Shown here in pieces: positions 19,054-28,766 of a stretch of DNA of 64,000 nucleotides; positions within the stretch are counted from its first letter, which is position 1; every line of letters begins with the position of its first letter. The notes under the pieces were generated by a model. That model was not told the DNA's origin, did no database searches, and saw nothing but the letters and a program-made list of their open reading frames with translations. The position numbers were made by a program, and so were the translations under genes. This DNA comes from Clostridia bacterium (GTDB taxonomy: Bacteria > Bacillota > Clostridia > TANB77 > CAG-508): contig JAFQQR010000027.1 of assembly GCA_017410505.1 (NCBI GenBank), positions 117,151-181,150 of the forward strand, in the 5' to 3' direction.

Positions 19054-20259
19054 ATGTTAAAAAACAAAACAAAGATTATTTCAATTTTTCTTACTATAAT
19101 TTTATTATTTTCGGCAACTTTTGTTTTTGCAGATAATGAAGTTAGTGATAATGCAGTAGCATCTAATTCAACAAATACAGAATCAACTCAAGTAGAAGAT
19201 GCTATTAATTCTCAAACAACCAATGCAGAATTGCAAGAAGATTCTTACAAAAAAAGTGATGTATATCTTACTGGTGATAATGTCACAATTGATTACATAG
19301 TAGATGGAAATCTATTTGTTTGCGCTAATACTGTTACAATCAATTCTCAAATTGGTGGAGATGCCTTTATTATGGCAAAAAATTTGATAATTGAAAAAGA
19401 AGGTTATGTATTTAGTAATCTTTTCTCTATGGCAGATTCAATTGAAGTAAAAGGTGTGATTTATGATATTTATGCCTTAACAGAAAATTTAACAATTTCT
19501 GGTGGATATGTTTATAGAGATATAAAAGTATCTTGCAACAATCTAAATATTAATGGTACTGTAGGTAGAAATGTTTTTACAAGTTGCGGAAATATAAACT
19601 TTAATACAGATCAAAGTACTAATGGAGCTATATATGGAAATTTAAATTATACATCTAAATCTGAAATTTCAATACCAGAAAATGTAGTTACTGGTGAAGT
19701 AAAATATTCTCAAAGTTTTAATTCATCAGAAATATCAATTCAATCTACTATAGCAACTTATATTTTAGATTTAGGTCACTTTCTAACATTTGTATTAATT
19801 ATTTGGTTAGTTTGCTTATGGCTAGCACCTAAATTTTTAGATAATACAAATAGCTTTGTAGGAAAGAAAACTCTTAAAGTATGTGGTTTTGGATTACTTA
19901 CAGCAGTTATGGTACCTATTGCTTGTATTATTTTGATATTGTTACAATTAACTAGTGGTGTTTCTTTATTACTTTTAGCTTTATACCTTTTAGCAATTGG
20001 AATTTCAAAATCATTATTTACAATTACTGCTAATAATTATATTTGCTCTAAATTTAAAATAAGTAAAAATTCGGGAATTTTTGGAATGTTAATTTTATCT
20101 GGATTTATAATTTGGTTATTAACTCAAATACCTTATGTTGGTATAGCAGTTTCATTTATAATTACAATTTTAGGATTAGGAATATTAATTTGTTCTATAA
20201 TCCCTAACAAAAATAAAATTAAAAAAATTTCTGAAACTAATAAAGATAGTAATAAATAA
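19054..20259 (+). CDS. Membrane protein with bactofilin-like beta-repeat ectodomain
   Basis: 401 residues. Signal peptide (KIISIFLTIILLFSATFVFA), a Ser/Thr/Asn-rich linker, then about 150 residues of short repeated beta strands (DNVTIDYIVDGNLFVCANTVTIN, GGDAFIMAKNLIIE) resembling polymer-forming bactofilin-type right-handed helices. Four hydrophobic helices follow from about residue 232. Signal plus repeats plus helices suggests an outward-facing beta-helix anchored in the membrane. Function unknown. It has AAGGAGG, its own promoter and a terminator shared with rpe. Confidence 0.7.
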   Translation: MLKNKTKIISIFLTIILLFSATFVFADNEVSDNAVASNSTNTESTQVEDAINSQTTNAELQEDSYKKSDVYLTGDNVTIDYIVDGNLFVCANTVTINSQIGGDAFIMAKNLIIEKEGYVFSNLFSMADSIEVKGVIYDIYALTENLTISGGYVYRDIKVSCNNLNINGTVGRNVFTSCGNINFNTDQSTNGAIYGNLNYTSKSEISIPENVVTGEVKYSQSFNSSEISIQSTIATYILDLGHFLTFVLIIWLVCLWLAPKFLDNTNSFVGKKTLKVCGFGLLTAVMVPIACIILILLQLTSGVSLLLLALYLLAIGISKSLFTITANNYICSKFKISKNSGIFGMLILSGFIIWLLTQIPYVGIAVSFIITILGLGILICSIIPNKNKIKKISETNKDSNK

Positions 20260-20263
20260 ATTT

Positions 20264-20302
20264 AAAAATTGGAGATACTCTATGACGAGCCTCCAATTTT
20301 TA
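20264..20302. terminator. Bidirectional terminator between the bactofilin-like gene and rpe
   Basis: The stem AAAAATTGGAG pairs with CTCCAATTTTT across a 16-nt loop. T-runs follow on the plus strand, and A/T on the other; its right end overlaps the rpe stop codon. Confidence 0.75.
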
Positions 20303-20959
20303 TTGTTTTAATTCATCAATTATAACTTTATAATCTTTAGCCATTAAAATAGCTGTTCCTGAAACTAATATATTAGCGCCTGCTTCCTTTACTTCTTTAG
20401 CAGTTCTTAGATTAATTCCTCCATCAGCTTCTATATCTATGTCAATATTATTTTCATCTATATATTTTTTTAGTTTTTCTATCTTATTAACCATATCTGA
20501 TAAAAGTGTTTGTCCTCCTTTACCAGGTTCTACAGTCATAACTAAACACATATGAATATATGGTAAAAATTCATATATTTCTTCTATATCAGTTTCTGGT
20601 TTTACACTTAATCCAACTTTACAATTATTTTCTTTTATTTTCTTTATAAATTTCATTACCTCTTCTTTATTTTTACAAGCTTCATAATGAAATGTTATTA
20701 TATTTGGTTCAACTGCTAAAAAATCTTCTATAGCTTCATCTATATTTTGAACCATTAAATGTACGTCTAAGGGTAGGTTTGATATTCTTTTTATATATGA
20801 TGCATATTCTTGCATTTTTTTATATGTGTTTTTTTCTACAAATTTTCCATCCATAACGTCTATATGAAAATAATCTGTTTTTGCTCTTTCTAATTCAAAA
20901 AACGTTTTTGATTCTTCTCCTTTTTTTATTGAAAGTATTGATGTTGATATTTCTACCAT
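20300..20959 (-). CDS. rpe: Ribulose-phosphate 3-epimerase
   Basis: 219-residue TIM barrel of the pentose phosphate pathway interconverting ribulose-5-P and xylulose-5-P. Motifs: FHIDVMDGKFV (metal His/Asp), LDVHLMVQN, TFHYEA, VMTVEPGKGGQ and IEADGGIN. AGGAGG precedes the ATG. It follows rsgA by 12 bp, as in many Firmicutes prkC-rsgA-rpe operons. Confidence 0.96.
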   Translation of the reverse strand: MVEISTSILSIKKGEESKTFFELERAKTDYFHIDVMDGKFVEKNTYKKMQEYASYIKRISNLPLDVHLMVQNIDEAIEDFLAVEPNIITFHYEACKNKEEVMKFIKKIKENNCKVGLSVKPETDIEEIYEFLPYIHMCLVMTVEPGKGGQTLLSDMVNKIEKLKKYIDENNIDIDIEADGGINLRTAKEVKEAGANILVSGTAILMAKDYKVIIDELKQ

Positions 20960-20971
20960 ATTTTTCCTCCT

Positions 20972-21853
20972 TTAATATTTATATTTATCCCTTTCTTTCA
21001 ACTCATCATATATTTTACAAAATCTTTCATATCTTGATTTGTTTATTTCTCCATTTTCTAGTGCTTGTTTGATTCCACAATTTTCTTCTTTTATATGTGT
21101 ACATCCAACAAACTCACAACTTTCTATAAATTTGTTAAATTCTTTAAAATATCTATCTAAATTTTTATACTCTATTTCTGATATATCAAATGTTGAAAAT
21201 CCTGGTGTATCTGCTATATATGTATTTTCATCTATTTCATATAATTTTGTTGATGTTGTTGTATTTTTTCCTCTTTGATTTCTTTGGCTAATATCTCCTT
21301 CTTGTGTTACATTAGCTTTAAATATTGCATTTATTAATGTTGATTTTCCTACTCCTGAATTTCCTGAAAATGCATTTATATTATTTTTTAATGCTTGTAT
21401 AAGTTCTTGTATTCCTTGTTCTTCTTTTGCTACTGTTTTTATTACTTTATATCCTATTTTTTCATATACAGATTCTATTTCTTTAAAATCTTTCTTTTTA
21501 TCTAAATCTGTTTTGTTTAATACTATTATAGGTGTTATTCCTAAATACTCTGCAAATATTAATTGCTTGTCTAATAATAATAAATCCGGTTTTGGATTTT
21601 TGCTTGATATTACTAGTATTATTTGTGTTATATTACTCATTTTCGGTCTTTTTATATATGTTGTTCTTGGTAATATTTTTTCTATTACAGCTTTATTGTT
21701 TTCTTCATCTAATATTTCTATTTTAACATTATCTCCAACAACGGGCACTATTTCATCTTTTTTTAACTTTCCTCTAGCATTTGCTTCATATATTTTGTTT
21801 TCCGTTTTTATTTTATACAGATTTGATATATTTTCTATTATTAATCCCTGCAT
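20972..21853 (-). CDS. rsgA: Ribosome small subunit GTPase RsgA
   Basis: 293 residues. N-terminal OB fold; circularly permuted GTPase motifs NKTD (G4, VLNKTDLD), then SGNSGVGKSTLINAI (G1, about residue 163), T in TTTSTKL (G2) and DTPGF (G3). The C-terminal zinc knuckle C...CTHIKEENCGIKQAL is present. It acts in late 30S maturation. It lies upstream of rpe, but separated from prkC by an inserted DUF4160/DUF2442 pair. Confidence 0.96.
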   Translation of the reverse strand: MQGLIIENISNLYKIKTENKIYEANARGKLKKDEIVPVVGDNVKIEILDEENNKAVIEKILPRTTYIKRPKMSNITQIILVISSKNPKPDLLLLDKQLIFAEYLGITPIIVLNKTDLDKKKDFKEIESVYEKIGYKVIKTVAKEEQGIQELIQALKNNINAFSGNSGVGKSTLINAIFKANVTQEGDISQRNQRGKNTTTSTKLYEIDENTYIADTPGFSTFDISEIEYKNLDRYFKEFNKFIESCEFVGCTHIKEENCGIKQALENGEINKSRYERFCKIYDELKERDKYKY

Positions 21854-21895
21854 TTTTCCTCCAATTTTTAATTAATTATAATTATTTTTATATAG

Positions 21896-22126
21896 TTATT
21901 TGCTATTATTGTATAATTCGTCAGGACATATATCAGCTCCATTTTCCCATTCTAGTGATAACCCAGATATTTTGACCTTTTTAAACTTATTTATATCTTC
22001 TAACTCTTTAAAAATCTTAAATTTAAAATATGGCTTAACATCAAAAATCTTTTTTTCACCATTATCAAATAATACCTTTAATTTATAGTTTTCTAAAATT
22101 TTTACATCTATAGCTTTTGGTCTCAT
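21896..22126 (-). CDS. DUF2442 family protein
   Basis: 76 residues: KAIDVKILENYKLKVLFDNGEKKIFDVKPYF...LEWENGADICPDELY fits DUF2442 (the 'GExxxFDVxPYL ... WPNGADISPDxLY' pattern). It lies 6 bp after a DUF4160 gene. The pair behaves like a toxin-antitoxin-type couple by genomic co-occurrence, but no activity can be read from sequence. Confidence 0.8.
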   Translation of the reverse strand: MRPKAIDVKILENYKLKVLFDNGEKKIFDVKPYFKFKIFKELEDINKFKKVKISGLSLEWENGADICPDELYNNSK

Positions 22127-22132
22127 ATATCA

Positions 22133-22399
22133 TTACTCCAATCCTTTTATTTTTATTACTTCTCCATCATTATTTAATGCATACCATGCAGCTTTTAATT
22201 CTTCTTTATGTAATTCAATCCATGCATCAACTAATTTTTTCTGCTTATTTGGAAGATTACCATTTAATATTTTTCCTTCTATTGTTATTGACATCTCATA
22301 TTCATTATATTTTACATGTATATGAGGTTTATTATGATGCCCTCCTATTTCTCTATACATATATATTAGTATTCCATAAAATTGTGATATAACCGGCAT
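22133..22399 (-). CDS. DUF4160 family protein
   Basis: 88 residues: MPVISQFYGILIYMYREIGGHHNKPHIHVKYNEYE matches DUF4160 (PTI..F.G..IYMY..DH..PHIHV.Y). The terminator after prkC indicates it starts a new transcription unit, which then runs through DUF2442 into rsgA-rpe. AGGAGG precedes the ATG. Confidence 0.82.
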   Translation of the reverse strand: MPVISQFYGILIYMYREIGGHHNKPHIHVKYNEYEMSITIEGKILNGNLPNKQKKLVDAWIELHKEELKAAWYALNNDGEVIKIKGLE

Positions 22400-22547
22400 A
22401 CTACCTCCTTTATTATATCATTCTGGTTAACACTTTTCAATTATTTTTTTGGGTTTTATTTCGATTTAAATTTATTTGAACAAATAGATCAAAAACTATA
22501 GATGTTTACATATATTATCATTATTTTTCAATTTTGTCAATAATATA

Positions 22548-22592
22548 AAAATCAATCATTATAGACATGTTTTATCTATAACAATTGATTTT
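22548..22592 (-). terminator. Terminator of prkC
   Basis: Hairpin AAAATCAA...TTATAGA / TCTATAA...TTGATTTT on the minus strand, followed by TTTTTATATT. It lies 11 bp past the prkC stop. Confidence 0.7.
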
Positions 22593-22602
22593 TATTCATC
22601 TA

Positions 22603-24570
22603 TTATTTTGAAAATTTTAATTCCTCTTGAGAGCCAAATTTTATAGTTTTACTTGAGCTATATATAGTTCCTGTAGAATCTTTTATCGTAATTTGAATAT
22701 CTTTAGTTTCTCCACTCTTTCCTGAAATCGTAATTTGACATTCTTTATTTTTATCGATTCCACTTCTTGTTTCAATTTTATCACCATATTTAAGTTCTAT
22801 ATTTACTGTTTTAGAAGTATCAATTTCTACATTCTCTTCTGTTGAATATCCTCCTGTTAGTGATTTAACATCCACCGTAACAACTGCTGTTTTTATTTCA
22901 GCTAATTTATTTACTGTAATTGTTACCGTTGTTCCCTCATCAATAACTTTTCCAACTTCCAGAGACTGTTTTAATACAACTCCATTATCTTTAGAATTAT
23001 CTTCACTATATCCTATATTTACAACTAGTCCAACACCTTCTAGCGCTGATTTTGCATCTGCTTCTGATTTTCCTGTAACATCTATCATAGTGACTTGTTT
23101 TATACCAGTTCCTGTACTTACATGTATTTTAACAGTATCTCCTGCATTTGTTTCTGTATTAGCTTCTGTTTCTTGGCTAATTACATAACCTTCTTCCACT
23201 TTTTTGCTAGTTTCTTCAATAATTTCTGCTTTTAATTTAGCCTCTTCTAAAGTATTGATTGCCTCTTCTTCTTTTAAGCCAACAACTTTTGGTACAGTTG
23301 TTTTTTCTGTTCCTTTACTAATTACAACTTTTACTGTACTTCCTTCTTTTACTTTATTATAATTTTCGATATATGTTGGATCTTGGCTAATAATATGATT
23401 TTCTTCAACTTCAGTATTATATTCTTCTGAAGATACCTCAAATTGAAGTTTTGCTTCTTTTACTTTTTGTTCAGCTTCTTCTCTTGAAAGACCCACTACA
23501 TTTGGTAATTCTACTTCTTTAGGATTTGTTGCATTTAAAAACAACATTGTTCCACCAAATGCTAAAAAGAATAATAATATTACACCTATAACTCCACTTA
23601 GTACTTTATGTTCTTTTATAAAAGCTACAAATTTATTTTCCTTCTTGTTTGTTGATCTGTTCATCTTCTCATATCCATTTGTTGAAATTTTTTGAGTTCT
23701 AGCTGTTGCATCATATTCCATTTCTTCTACAAAATCTCCAGATGGATTTTTTAGTGCTGTTTTTAAATCTTGTAATATTTCTGTACTTGTTTGATATCTA
23801 AGCATCACATCTTTTTTCAAAGCTTTTAGTATTATCTTATTTATTGCTTTTGGTAAATTAGGATTTATTTCTATTGGTTCTACCGGTTCTTCTTGCATAT
23901 GTTTTAAAGCCACTGATACTGGTGTATCAGCATCAAATGGTACTTTTCCAGTTACCATTTCATATAATACTACCCCTAAAGAATATAGGTCTGATTTTGC
24001 ATCAGTAAAACCACCTCTGGCATGTTCTGGAGAAAAATAGTGAACTGAACCTATTGTTGTTCCAAATGCTGTTATAGTAGAATTTGATACGGCTTTTGCT
24101 ATTCCAAAATCTGTTACTTTTGCTATCCCATCTTCAGTTATTATAATATTATGTGGTTTTATATCTCTATGCACTATATTGTTTTTATGAGCCATTTCTA
24201 ATGCTGATGCAATTTGAATTGCAACATTTACTGACCATTTCCAAGGAAGTGGTCCTCTTTCTTCTACTATTATTTCTTTTAAAGTTTTTCCTTGGATTAG
24301 TTCCATTACTATGTAATAAACTCCATTATCTACTCCAACATCAAATATTGAAACTATATTAGGATGTACTAATCGAGCTGCTGATTGTGCTTCTGTTTCG
24401 AATCTTCTTATAAATTCTTCATCTGTTGTAAATTCATCTCTAAGTACTTTTACTGCTACATATCTTTTTAAAAGTAAATCTGTTGCCTTATATACTGTTG
24501 CCATTCCCCCATTTCCAACTTTTTCGATAATCTCATATCTATTTCCTAATATCCTACCTTCTAAATTCAT
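22603..24570 (-). CDS. prkC: PASTA-domain serine/threonine kinase
   Basis: 655 residues from ATG 24570 (MNLEGRILGNRYEI), just after GGAAGAG; the longer frame to 24621 crosses a repeat. Hanks-type kinase: GNGGMATVYKA, AVKVL, HRDIKPHNI, DFGIAK, SPEHARG. One membrane helix (VIGVILLFFLAFGGTMLFL), then three PASTA repeats (ELPNVVGLSREEAEQ, TVPKVVGLKEEEA, MIDVTGKSEADA) and an extra C-terminal beta domain. It senses muropeptides/lipid II and phosphorylates cytoplasmic targets. The stp phosphatase lies upstream, and its expected substrate IreB is at 57822-58082. Confidence 0.95.
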   Translation of the reverse strand: MNLEGRILGNRYEIIEKVGNGGMATVYKATDLLLKRYVAVKVLRDEFTTDEEFIRRFETEAQSAARLVHPNIVSIFDVGVDNGVYYIVMELIQGKTLKEIIVEERGPLPWKWSVNVAIQIASALEMAHKNNIVHRDIKPHNIIITEDGIAKVTDFGIAKAVSNSTITAFGTTIGSVHYFSPEHARGGFTDAKSDLYSLGVVLYEMVTGKVPFDADTPVSVALKHMQEEPVEPIEINPNLPKAINKIILKALKKDVMLRYQTSTEILQDLKTALKNPSGDFVEEMEYDATARTQKISTNGYEKMNRSTNKKENKFVAFIKEHKVLSGVIGVILLFFLAFGGTMLFLNATNPKEVELPNVVGLSREEAEQKVKEAKLQFEVSSEEYNTEVEENHIISQDPTYIENYNKVKEGSTVKVVISKGTEKTTVPKVVGLKEEEAINTLEEAKLKAEIIEETSKKVEEGYVISQETEANTETNAGDTVKIHVSTGTGIKQVTMIDVTGKSEADAKSALEGVGLVVNIGYSEDNSKDNGVVLKQSLEVGKVIDEGTTVTITVNKLAEIKTAVVTVDVKSLTGGYSTEENVEIDTSKTVNIELKYGDKIETRSGIDKNKECQITISGKSGETKDIQITIKDSTGTIYSSSKTIKFGSQEELKFSK

Positions 24571-24579
24571 ATTTAATCT

Positions 24580-24645
24580 CTTCCTTTCGCTTCGCTCATC
24601 GTAAATTAAAAAATTTTTCAATTTTTAAAATTTACAAAAACTAAG
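24580..24645 (-). repeat. Family D repeat abutting the prkC Shine-Dalgarno site
   Basis: On the minus strand the AT palindrome GTAAATTTTAAAAATTGAAA (continuing ...TTTAATTTAC) leads into GATGAGCGAAGCGAAAGGAA, which contains the ribosome site of prkC. Confidence 0.65.
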
Positions 24646-24660
24646 TTTTTACGTGGACCG

Positions 24661-25395
24661 CTATATATTTTTTATAACGATAACTGTTATGTTATCATAT
24701 CCCCCTCTGTCATTTGCAATCTCTACTAAATCTTTTGTGGCTTGCTCAATATTTTTACTTGCTTTTTCATATATTATATCTGGACTTACTAAATTTGTTA
24801 ATCCGTCTGAGCACATGATTAAGATATCATCTTTTAAAAATCCTTTTACCATTACATCTGGTTCTACAAAAGCATTACATCCTAATGCTTTCATTAACAT
24901 ATTTTTTTGTGGATGATGTGCTGCTTGTTCTTTGGTAATTGTTCCTTCTTTTACTAATTTTTGCACATAACTATGGTCTTGCGTTAATTTTCTAATAAAT
25001 TGCTTTCTTATTCTATATATTCTACTATCTCCTACATGTCCTATATAGACTTTATTATTGTATATTAGGCATATTTCTAAAGTAGTTCCCATTCCTTGTA
25101 ATTCTTTGTTTTCTTTTGATTTCTCATATACTACCATATTTGCATATTCTATGCTACTTCCTAGTAATTGAATTATACTTTCTCTATTTTTTTCTATTTC
25201 TTTAAAATTATTTTCTATATAGTTTTTGGCAGTTTTTACTGCTAGACTACTTGCTATTTCTCCTCCGTTATATCCTCCCATTCCATCTGCTAGTATGTAG
25301 AGCTGTATTTGATCTAATGAATTCGAAATGTAGTAGTAGTCTTGATTCATTTCTCTTACTTTTCCTTTGTCACTTTTCGCATAAGCTTTTATCAT
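24661..25395 (-). CDS. stp: PP2C-type serine/threonine phosphatase
   Basis: 244 residues. PP2C motifs with metal-binding Asp: AKSDKGKVREMNQDYY, LADGMGGYNGGEIAS, GTTLEICLIYNNKVYIGHVGDSRIYRI, LTQDHSYV, LIMCSDGLTNLV and GGYDNITVIVI. It reverses PrkC phosphorylation. It precedes prkC as is usual, though a family D repeat separates the two. Confidence 0.96.
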   Translation of the reverse strand: MIKAYAKSDKGKVREMNQDYYYISNSLDQIQLYILADGMGGYNGGEIASSLAVKTAKNYIENNFKEIEKNRESIIQLLGSSIEYANMVVYEKSKENKELQGMGTTLEICLIYNNKVYIGHVGDSRIYRIRKQFIRKLTQDHSYVQKLVKEGTITKEQAAHHPQKNMLMKALGCNAFVEPDVMVKGFLKDDILIMCSDGLTNLVSPDIIYEKASKNIEQATKDLVEIANDRGGYDNITVIVIKNI

Positions 25396-25481
25396 TTTCT
25401 CACCTCTGTTCTTTTGTGTTAGCTTATTTACATTTTTACAATTTATTTTATATCATAAGTTATGTTTTTTTGCAATATTTT

Positions 25482-25510
25482 TTGATTTTTTTCTGTGAGA
25501 TTGTTATAAT
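25482..25510 (+). promoter_or_regulatory. Promoter of deoD
   Basis: TTGATT (25482-25487), 17-bp spacer, TATAAT (25505-25510), 40 bp before the ATG. Confidence 0.65.
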
Positions 25511-25549
25511 AGTTGTAGTAACTATTATTTTTTAAAGGAGGTTTTTTAT

Positions 25550-26272
25550 ATGTCAACACCACATAATGAAGCTCTTAAGGAAGAGATTGCTAAGACTGTT
25601 ATAATGCCTGGTGATCCTTTGAGGGCTAAATATATTGTTGAGAATTTTTTTGATAATTTTAAGCTTGTGAATGGAGTAAGGGGAATGTATGCTTATACTG
25701 GAACTTACAAGGGAAAGACTTTGAGTGTTATGGCTTCTGGTATGGGAATGCCTAGTATGGGAATTTATTCTTATGAGTTGTTTAAATTTTATGATGTGGA
25801 TAATATTATAAGAATTGGTTCTTGCGGAGCTTATTTGCCTGAGTTGAATTTATTTGATATTGTTTTGAGTGAGATGGTTTTTTCTGAGGGAAATTATGCT
25901 TTGACTTTAAATAATGATGATTGTCATATTTCAGGTTCTAGTGATAGTTTGAATTGTATTATTAAGGATACTGCTAGTGAAAATGATATAGGGTTGACTT
26001 GTGGTAATACTGTTTGTACTGATTGTTTTGATGTTTATATGTCTGATGTTAATAAATTTTTAGAAAGGGTTCCTAATGGTTTTAATCCGGTGTCTGCCGA
26101 AATGGAAGCTTTTGCTTTGTTTTATAATGCTCAGTTATTAAATAAAAATGCTTCTTGTTTGATGAGTGTGGTTGATTCTAAATTTATTGATGATATTGCT
26201 TCTGCTGAAGAAAGGCAGACTGGTTTAAATAATATGATCAGGCTTGCTTTAGATTCTGCTATTAGACTATAA
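25550..26272 (+). CDS. deoD: Purine-nucleoside phosphorylase, DeoD type
   Basis: 240 residues, hexameric-type PNP. Motifs: MPGDPLRAKYIVENF (phosphate), NGVRGMYAYTG, SGMGMPSMGIYSYEL, RIGSCGAY and SAEMEAFALF (ribose-binding MEAFAL). It cleaves purine (deoxy)nucleosides with phosphate in salvage. Single-gene unit with its own promoter, AGGAGG and terminator. It uses noticeably more GGN and TTG codons than neighbours, though nothing breaks the frame. Confidence 0.95.
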   Translation: MSTPHNEALKEEIAKTVIMPGDPLRAKYIVENFFDNFKLVNGVRGMYAYTGTYKGKTLSVMASGMGMPSMGIYSYELFKFYDVDNIIRIGSCGAYLPELNLFDIVLSEMVFSEGNYALTLNNDDCHISGSSDSLNCIIKDTASENDIGLTCGNTVCTDCFDVYMSDVNKFLERVPNGFNPVSAEMEAFALFYNAQLLNKNASCLMSVVDSKFIDDIASAEERQTGLNNMIRLALDSAIRL

Positions 26273-26320
26273 AAAAAATAAGATGCCGTTTGGATTTGAA
26301 GGGCATCTTATTTTTTATGT
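26271..26320. terminator. Bidirectional terminator deoD/greA
   Basis: The stem AAAATAAGATGCC pairs with GGCATCTTATTTT around a 14-nt loop, with T-runs on both strands. Confidence 0.85.
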
Positions 26321-26321
26321 T

Positions 26322-26798
26322 TTATTTTTTTATGTCTAATATTTTATATTTCATTATTCCAGCTGGTGCTGTTACTTCTACTGTTTGTTTTTTCTTTGCT
26401 CCTAATAGTGCTGAGCCTAATGGTGATTCATTTGAAATTTTGTTTTCTAGTAAATCTACTTCTGTTGATCCTACTATTGTGTATTCTATTTCTTCGTCAA
26501 ATTCCATGTCTAATACTTTTACTGTGTTTCCTATTTGAACTGTGTCTGTGTCGATTTCTTTTTCATCTATTATTTTTGCATGTCTTAATTTATTTTCTAG
26601 TTCTGCTATTTTTACTTCGTTTTCTGCTTGTGCTGTTTTTGCTTCATCGTATTCTGAGTTTTCTGATAAATCTCCAAATCCTAGTGCTACTTTTATTCTT
26701 TCTGCTATTTCAGCTCTTTTTTCTGTTTTTAAATAATTTAATTCTTTATCTAAGTTTTCATATCCTTCTTGTGTAAGGATTACATCTTTTTCTTCCAT
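26322..26798 (-). CDS. greA: Transcription elongation factor GreA
   Basis: 158 residues from ATG 26798 ([16 protein letters not shown]); this start is 8 nt after GGAGG, and the ATG six bases earlier is too close to it. N-terminal antiparallel coiled coil with the acidic tip [14 protein letters not shown]-terminal FKBP-like domain ([20 protein letters not shown]...SPLGSALLG). It stimulates transcript cleavage in backtracked RNA polymerase. Confidence 0.96.
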   Translation of the reverse strand: MEEKDVILTQEGYENLDKELNYLKTEKRAEIAERIKVALGFGDLSENSEYDEAKTAQAENEVKIAELENKLRHAKIIDEKEIDTDTVQIGNTVKVLDMEFDEEIEYTIVGSTEVDLLENKISNESPLGSALLGAKKKQTVEVTAPAGIMKYKILDIKK

Positions 26799-26894
26799 AA
26801 TCATAACCTCCTTTTGTTAAATAACTTAATTGTTAAAAAACTTACTTTATATTAAAGCAGATTTTATTTTTTGTCAAGTGATTTTGCTTAAGTT

Positions 26895-27488
26895 TTAGTC
26901 TTTTAGTAAATCTTTTCCATCTTTTAAATATTCATATCCTGAAAATACTGTAGCTATTGTTTGTATTATCATCATTATTGTAACTAATAAATTTAATATA
27001 AATGCAAATCCATTTAACTCACCTTTAAAGCAGTCTCCGAAAGAATTTATATCAATAAATGCTAAAATTATTGCAGTCATTTGTGTGACTGTTTTAATTT
27101 TTCCCCATGTTGATGCTGCGATTACTTTTCCTCCTTTTTCAACTGCTATTAATCTGTATCCTGAAACGATGAATTCTCTAGCTAGTACAATTACTGGTAC
27201 CCATGCAGGTAATTTACTCATTTCTACAAGCATAATCATTGCTGTTAATACTAAAATTTTATCAGCTAATGGGTCTAAAAATTTACCAAATGTCGTTACT
27301 TGGTTTCTACTTCTTGCTATATATCCATCTAATTTATCTGTAATAGAGGCAATTATAAATATTGCATCTATTACTAAATATGTTATTGGTATTCCAAATA
27401 ATTCTCCTTTTATTCCTAGAAATGGTATTATTACCATTAATGGTACAAGTATAATTCTAAAGATTGTTAATTTATTTGCTAAATTCAT
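26895..27488 (-). CDS. pgsA: CDP-diacylglycerol-glycerol-3-phosphate phosphatidyltransferase
   Basis: 197 residues, polytopic. The CDP-alcohol phosphatidyltransferase signature is complete: DKLDGYIARSRNQVTTFGKFLDPLADK (DG-x2-AR-x8-G-x3-D-x3-D). N-terminus MNLANKLTIFRIILVPL is typical of PgsA. It makes phosphatidylglycerol phosphate in the membrane. It follows the ctp gene by 42 bp. Confidence 0.94.
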   Translation of the reverse strand: MNLANKLTIFRIILVPLMVIIPFLGIKGELFGIPITYLVIDAIFIIASITDKLDGYIARSRNQVTTFGKFLDPLADKILVLTAMIMLVEMSKLPAWVPVIVLAREFIVSGYRLIAVEKGGKVIAASTWGKIKTVTQMTAIILAFIDINSFGDCFKGELNGFAFILNLLVTIMMIIQTIATVFSGYEYLKDGKDLLKD

Positions 27489-27530
27489 TTCATTCTACCC
27501 TTTCAATTTTTATATATTAAGTTTTTTGTT

Positions 27531-28739
27531 TTATTGTTTTAACATTTCTATTGCTTTTTGTAATTGAGTATCTTGGCTTTCTTCTACATTTAAAATACTA
27601 GTTACACTATCAGGTAATTTTACTTCTTCATCTGGTTTTATTCCTACTTCATGGATTTTATTTCTGTTTGGTGTTTGATATTCTTCTATTGTTATTTTTA
27701 ATCCGCTACCATCACTAAGTTTTAATATTTGTTGAATCACACCTTTTCCATATGTTGTTGTTCCAACTGTTTTTGCTTTTCCTAAATCTTTTAATGCTCC
27801 TGCTAATATTTCTGATGCACTAGCTGTATTTTCGTTTGTTAATATAATTATTGGCATATTTATTATTGGATCAGTTTTGGCTTTTTTTACTGTTTCCTTA
27901 TTATTTTTATCAACTTCATATAATAAAACAGAATCTTTATCTGCAATATAATCAGCTATTTCTAATGCTTGGTCTACAATTCCTCCACCATTATTTCTTA
28001 AATCTATTATTAATGATTTTATTCCTTTTTGATTTAATTCTTCAAATTTATTTTTAAAATCTTCGGCTGTTGTTTCATCAAATGATGTAAATTCTATATA
28101 TCCTATATTGTTTTCTAATACTTTTCCTTCTACTTGGTTTACTTTTACTTTTTCTCTTGTTAATTCATATTTTACAGTTTCTGATCCTCTTAATAATTCT
28201 ATTGATACTTTCGTACCTTCTTCTCCTTTTATATTATTTGAGGCTGCAGTCATATCATCTGCTTTATATTCTACTCCATCTACATTTAATATGATATCTC
28301 CAGCCTGTATTCCGGCTTTTTCAGCTGGGCTTCCTTTTATTGTTGATAATACTTGTATTTTATCATATTGAGTGTTTTTAATCATATATATGCCTATTCC
28401 AACAAAGTTCCCCATTGTGTCGTCTAAATAGCTTTCCATATCTTCTTTAGAAATGTATTCTGTGTATGGATCCCCTAAACCTTCTATATATCCCTTTATT
28501 GCACCTTCTTCTAATTTTTCTTCATCTATTTCTCCTAAATAGTATTTGTCTATTATTTCTTTATATTTTTTTAAAGTTGAATCTATATTAGTAGTTTCTG
28601 TATTACTTGAAGATATTGATGATGGATTTTTTACAAAGTATGTATATAATGATATTGATGTAATCATAAATGTTATAAAAATAGTTAATGCAATTATCAT
28701 TATCATTTTATAAATTTTAAATCTTTTACTTTTTTCCAT
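27531..28739 (-). CDS. S41 carboxy-terminal processing protease
   Basis: 402 residues: N-terminal membrane anchor (about residues 12-34), a PDZ domain (IMIKN...GSPAEKAGIQAGDIILNVDG), and an S41 protease core with NENTASASEILAGALKDLGKA (Ser) and GTTTYGKGVIQ (Lys). It is an extracytoplasmic CtpA/CtpB-type protease. It directly follows the ftsEX-M23-M23 genes, a common cell-envelope arrangement. Confidence 0.95.
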   Translation of the reverse strand: MEKSKRFKIYKMIMIIALTIFITFMITSISLYTYFVKNPSSISSSNTETTNIDSTLKKYKEIIDKYYLGEIDEEKLEEGAIKGYIEGLGDPYTEYISKEDMESYLDDTMGNFVGIGIYMIKNTQYDKIQVLSTIKGSPAEKAGIQAGDIILNVDGVEYKADDMTAASNNIKGEEGTKVSIELLRGSETVKYELTREKVKVNQVEGKVLENNIGYIEFTSFDETTAEDFKNKFEELNQKGIKSLIIDLRNNGGGIVDQALEIADYIADKDSVLLYEVDKNNKETVKKAKTDPIINMPIIILTNENTASASEILAGALKDLGKAKTVGTTTYGKGVIQQILKLSDGSGLKITIEEYQTPNRNKIHEVGIKPDEEVKLPDSVTSILNVEESQDTQLQKAIEMLKQ

Positions 28740-28766
28740 TTTTTACCTACACCTCTCATAAATTTT

